NCBI GenBank assembly: GCA_038240295.1
Contig: JBBSDW010000132.1
Location: forward strand, 1 to 9,155
Length of the DNA: 9,155 nucleotides
Direction of reading: 5' to 3'
Source: JABDDM01 sp038240295
GTDB lineage: Bacteria; Bacteroidota; Ignavibacteria; Palsa-1295
Shown piece after piece: positions 6,957-9,155 of this stretch; within the stretch, counting starts at the first letter, position 1, and every line of letters starts with the position of its first letter. Both the position numbers and the translations under genes were made by a program. The notes beneath the pieces were generated by a model, which saw only the letters and a list, made by a program, of their open reading frames with translations, was not told the DNA's origin and made no database searches.

Positions 6957-8053
6957 CGACACATGTTATATACTCGGTGCCGACGACGATGAAAGAGGAA
7001 GATCGGGCGGTTCCAGCTGGGACATATTGTCAGTTCTGCCAGCTTTCAGCCTCGGGCATCAACTTGAAGTAGCGGGTGCCGGTATTTATGTGTCAACACA
7101 GTCCTTGAGAAACGTTCATGGCGGTCTTTTTCGCTCGAGTGACGGTGGAAATCATTGGAGCCATCTCAATCCTCCTCAACTAGCCGATTCGGCGGTAGCT
7201 ATTTTTGGCGTTGGTCCCAACCGGAGCGATCTTCGAATTCACCTACGACAGTGCGCGACTCTACCGCAGTGTCGCTGGACTCGGGCACGACGTGGCAACG
7301 GTTGGCACCTGCGGCCATCCATTCGCAGGTGCGGTCGGTTGCAATAGATTCGAGCGGGGATGTTATCGTTGCTGCGGATAGCTCGATCTACCGATTCGAA
7401 GATGGAAATGGCTGGTCGAAAATTCACGTGCGGCCGCTGCCGACAACCATCCAGGCGCTTGCCACGACAAAAAATGGAGCGCTTCTCGCGGTGACCGCCT
7501 TTGGGATTTTCCGATCACTCGATCGCGGCGATAGCTGGGCCATCGTGGATTCGACTGCTACGGTTCTCCTCGTGATCGCGGATTCAAACATCGTTATTTC
7601 AGCTGGAGCCGTCACGTACATCCCAAGGATCAGCAACGACAAGGGGCGACGTGGAGAACTTCCTCGAACTACATCTCAGGTTATGTAACATGTTTTGCCT
7701 CCGATGGTCACGGAGATGTCTATGCGGGCACGAAGAATGGCGGCGGTATTTTCAGGGCTTCGGTTACATCTGGAGTCATCGATGGGGGAAAGTTTAATGT
7801 GACAACTTTGATCCTGGTTAATCCGTTTGAGCAAAGAACCATGTTCTCGTTGACCCTGCCTGCTTCGGTAGAAGTACGGTATAACATAGTGGATGTATTG
7901 GGCCGGATTGTGAAGGATGTACGTGGTCATTTTAAGGCAGGGAGGTCCGAGATACCCATCGAACTTAGCGAACTTGCAGCAGGCTCCTACTTTTTGCGGT
8001 TATCAATTCCGGGTGAAGCGATCCAAACGCTCAAGCGAATAAAAAGCAAATAG
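6937..8053 (+). pseudogene. Decayed BNR propeller gene with T9SS tail
   Basis: Homology-like sequence continues across three frames, so this reads as one broken gene. Segment 1 (6937-7222) holds the Asp box SSDGGNHW (7135-7158) and ends in FGVGPN. Dropping one C at 7221-7222 moves to segment 2 (7223-7273), GAIFEFTYDSARLYRSV. Four extra bases, GCTG at 7274-7277, then separate it from segment 3, which opens with DSGTTW (7278-7295) and has a further box, SLDRGDSW, at 7515-7538. One G missing from the run at 7643-7646 leads to segment 4, completing SNDKGATW and ending in a T9SS-like tail (NPFEQ, then DVLGRIVKD, then AAGSYFLRL) with stop at 8051-8053. There is no signal peptide and the 5' part is missing, so the gene starts abruptly 31 bases after the intact propeller gene. 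The remnant totals about 370 codons, shorter than its neighbour. Sequencing error could explain the G-run break but hardly all three. Confidence 0.8.
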
Positions 8054-8070
8054 AGCGCTCTGATCTTTTT
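8041..8070 (+). terminator. Weak terminator-like inverted repeat
   Basis: AAAAAG (8041-8046) can pair with CTTTTT (8065-8070), with the palindrome AGAGCGCTCT (8052-8061) between them. The remnant gene's stop lies inside it. The GC-rich part is a loopless palindrome that can form only a short stem, so this is a poor terminator by itself. Confidence 0.25.
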
Positions 8071-8088
8071 ATCTGGCGTTCAAAAGAA

Positions 8089-8161
8089 CCTTCCCTAAAC
8101 CAACCGTGTCCTTTAAGCACAGAACGTGTGCTCTGGAAGGGCTGTCGCTTGATCAGCCTTT
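8089..8161. other. Structured intergenic segment
   Basis: Three pairings fall within about 73 bases: CCTTCC (8089-8094) with GGAAGG (8135-8140), enclosing AGCACA (8116-8121) with TGTGCT (8127-8132) and loop GAACG; then AAGGGCTG (8137-8144) with CAGCCTTT (8154-8161), including one G-T pair. The first and third pairings share bases, so they exclude each other in part. That could be chance, a remnant of other sequence, or a switching leader of the next gene, whose ATG is about 95 bases further on. No known RNA family is recognised. Confidence 0.25.
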
Positions 8162-8255
8162 GCATGTTGTGATACTGCCTGCAAATGTGTCTTGTTCTAT
8201 GGTAGTATTTGCCCACACGGATTTGCCTTGATCCGGATTGTGTAACGTTATCGAT

Positions 8256-9155
8256 ATGGATCGCTCAGTTCAACGCCTCCGACAGATCCTTCTCGCAGTC
8301 CTGCTGCTGGCAGCAGTATTTCCTGTGCTACCCGTTCGCGCTGGCTGGCAGCCATTATTGGTGCGACCCTTTCGGCGAGGAGTGCGATGCGCGTTCTTCT
8401 TCAATGAACAAAAAGGATTCGTAGGGATCACCGGCGACGTCGGGATTTACCGAACTGTCGACGCAGGTGCAAGTTGGATCGCAACGAGCTTCCCCTCAGG
8501 ATTTTCTGGCGACATCACGCAGATCTTTATGAGCGACACGCTCAATGGGTGGGCATCGATCGAAGAGCCGCAGGATGTGAAAGGAAATTCTTCTCCAGAA
8601 TTGTGGCGAACGACGGACGGTGGACTCACCTGGAACACGTTGGCCGTGATTGGATCGGCCAGCTGCGTGTATCAAACGTCGCGGGCAGTTGTCGCAACAA
8701 GCAGAGAAACGATCGTCGGACTTTCCGGACAGATCTCTACCAATGGTGGAAAAACATTCACGATCACACCATCGCTCAAACTCACGAATGGAATAGACTT
8801 CGTCGATGACACCTATGGAGTTGTAACAGGTTTTGAAGCGACACCATGGCTTCGAAGTGCCGATGGCGGGCAATCATGGAATCCGATCTCGCCAGCGATC
8901 ACAGATGAATGCTGGAGCGTCTATGCGGTTAAAGGGACACCAATTTTTTATACCGCACCTGAGCGCGACCCAAACAACGCTAAAGATGTCGCCACAAGTT
9001 ATTGCCGCCGCTCCGCGGATTACGGCGTTACCTGGACCAGCGCCCCACCGATGCCCAGTCGAACGACAGGACATATCGCGGGCTCCGGTGAGATCCTTTA
9101 TGTGCAGACCGATGAGGATCACGTTACTGCAAACGTCAACGGCCTCTTCCGTTCA
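8256..9155 (+). CDS. Secreted BNR/Asp-box protein, 3' end outside window
   Basis: The frame is open for 300 codons from this ATG to the last base, with no stop, so the gene is truncated by the window edge. The N-terminus is a clear signal peptide: basic residues at 3, 7 and 9, a hydrophobic stretch at 11-26 and a likely cut after VRA29. Asp boxes follow at residues 67 (TVDAGASW), 119 (TTDGGLTW), 161 (STNGGKTF), 201 (SADGGQSW) and 253 (SADYGVTW), spaced about 40-50 residues apart as expected for propeller blades. Overall it resembles the Ycf48/BNR type rather than a sialidase, since no catalytic set is visible. By analogy with the upstream genes, a T9SS sorting domain may lie beyond the window. 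It is the third BNR gene in the same direction. No Shine-Dalgarno sequence precedes the start; a TATTTG lies about 45 bases upstream but does not fit the promoter consensus well. Confidence 0.85.
   Translation, partial: MDRSVQRLRQILLAVLLLAAVFPVLPVRAGWQPLLVRPFRRGVRCAFFFNEQKGFVGITGDVGIYRTVDAGASWIATSFPSGFSGDITQIFMSDTLNGWASIEEPQDVKGNSSPELWRTTDGGLTWNTLAVIGSASCVYQTSRAVVATSRETIVGLSGQISTNGGKTFTITPSLKLTNGIDFVDDTYGVVTGFEATPWLRSADGGQSWNPISPAITDECWSVYAVKGTPIFYTAPERDPNNAKDVATSYCRRSADYGVTWTSAPPMPSRTTGHIAGSGEILYVQTDEDHVTANVNGLFRS

Noticed and set aside
6393..6962. 189-codon minus-strand frame over the T9SS tail
   Set aside because: Antisense of the conserved sorting domain; no domain and no plausible start context.
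6972..7056. Alternative second-frame reading at the start of the remnant gene
   Set aside because: It ends in a stop and lacks Asp-box features, whereas the frame from 6937 reads GGSSWDIL and then AGAGIYVS, typical of BNR blades.
8203..8211. TAGTATTTG as a promoter for the last gene
   Set aside because: It has one base too many between TA and TTTG compared with the TAnnTTTG consensus, and no -33 element at the right spacing.

Overview
The window suggests a member of the Bacteroidota/Chlorobiota superphylum, perhaps an Ignavibacteria- or Kapaibacteria-like lineage. That placement is inference. The grounds are a secreted propeller protein with a type IX secretion (T9SS) type A sorting domain, a second such domain on a broken gene, start codons without a clear Shine-Dalgarno sequence, and two matches to the Bacteroidota -7 promoter motif TAnnTTTG. 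No rRNA, tRNA, CRISPR array, transposase or phage gene was seen.

Layout: 1-678 carries no convincing gene. It holds three copies of a modular dispersed repeat in alternating orientation, a strong 14-bp hairpin and a possible promoter. A lipoprotein gene with four DUF4397-like modules follows (679-2352, +). It converges on an acyl-CoA carboxylase carboxyltransferase (beta) gene (2466-4124, -), and a 13-bp GCGA-loop hairpin with a T tract lies between the two. A 255-base divergent region with small palindromes leads to an 841-residue BNR/Asp-box propeller protein with a T9SS tail (4380-6905, +). Directly after it lies a second BNR/T9SS gene that has lost its 5' end and is broken by three frameshifts (6937-8053). 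A structured intergenic stretch follows, then a third BNR protein with a signal peptide (8256 onward, +) that runs off the right edge still open.

Function: the carboxylase is cytoplasmic and belongs to branched-chain amino acid or propionate-type acyl-CoA metabolism; its biotin carboxylase/biotin carrier partner is not in the window. All the other genes encode exported cell-envelope proteins. The right-hand half is a tandem run of BNR propeller genes at different stages (intact, decaying, intact but cut by the window), which looks like local expansion and turnover of a secreted-protein family. I did not find a convincing new multi-gene system. The most unusual items are the decaying BNR gene, whose three breaks can be located precisely, and the modular repeat cluster.
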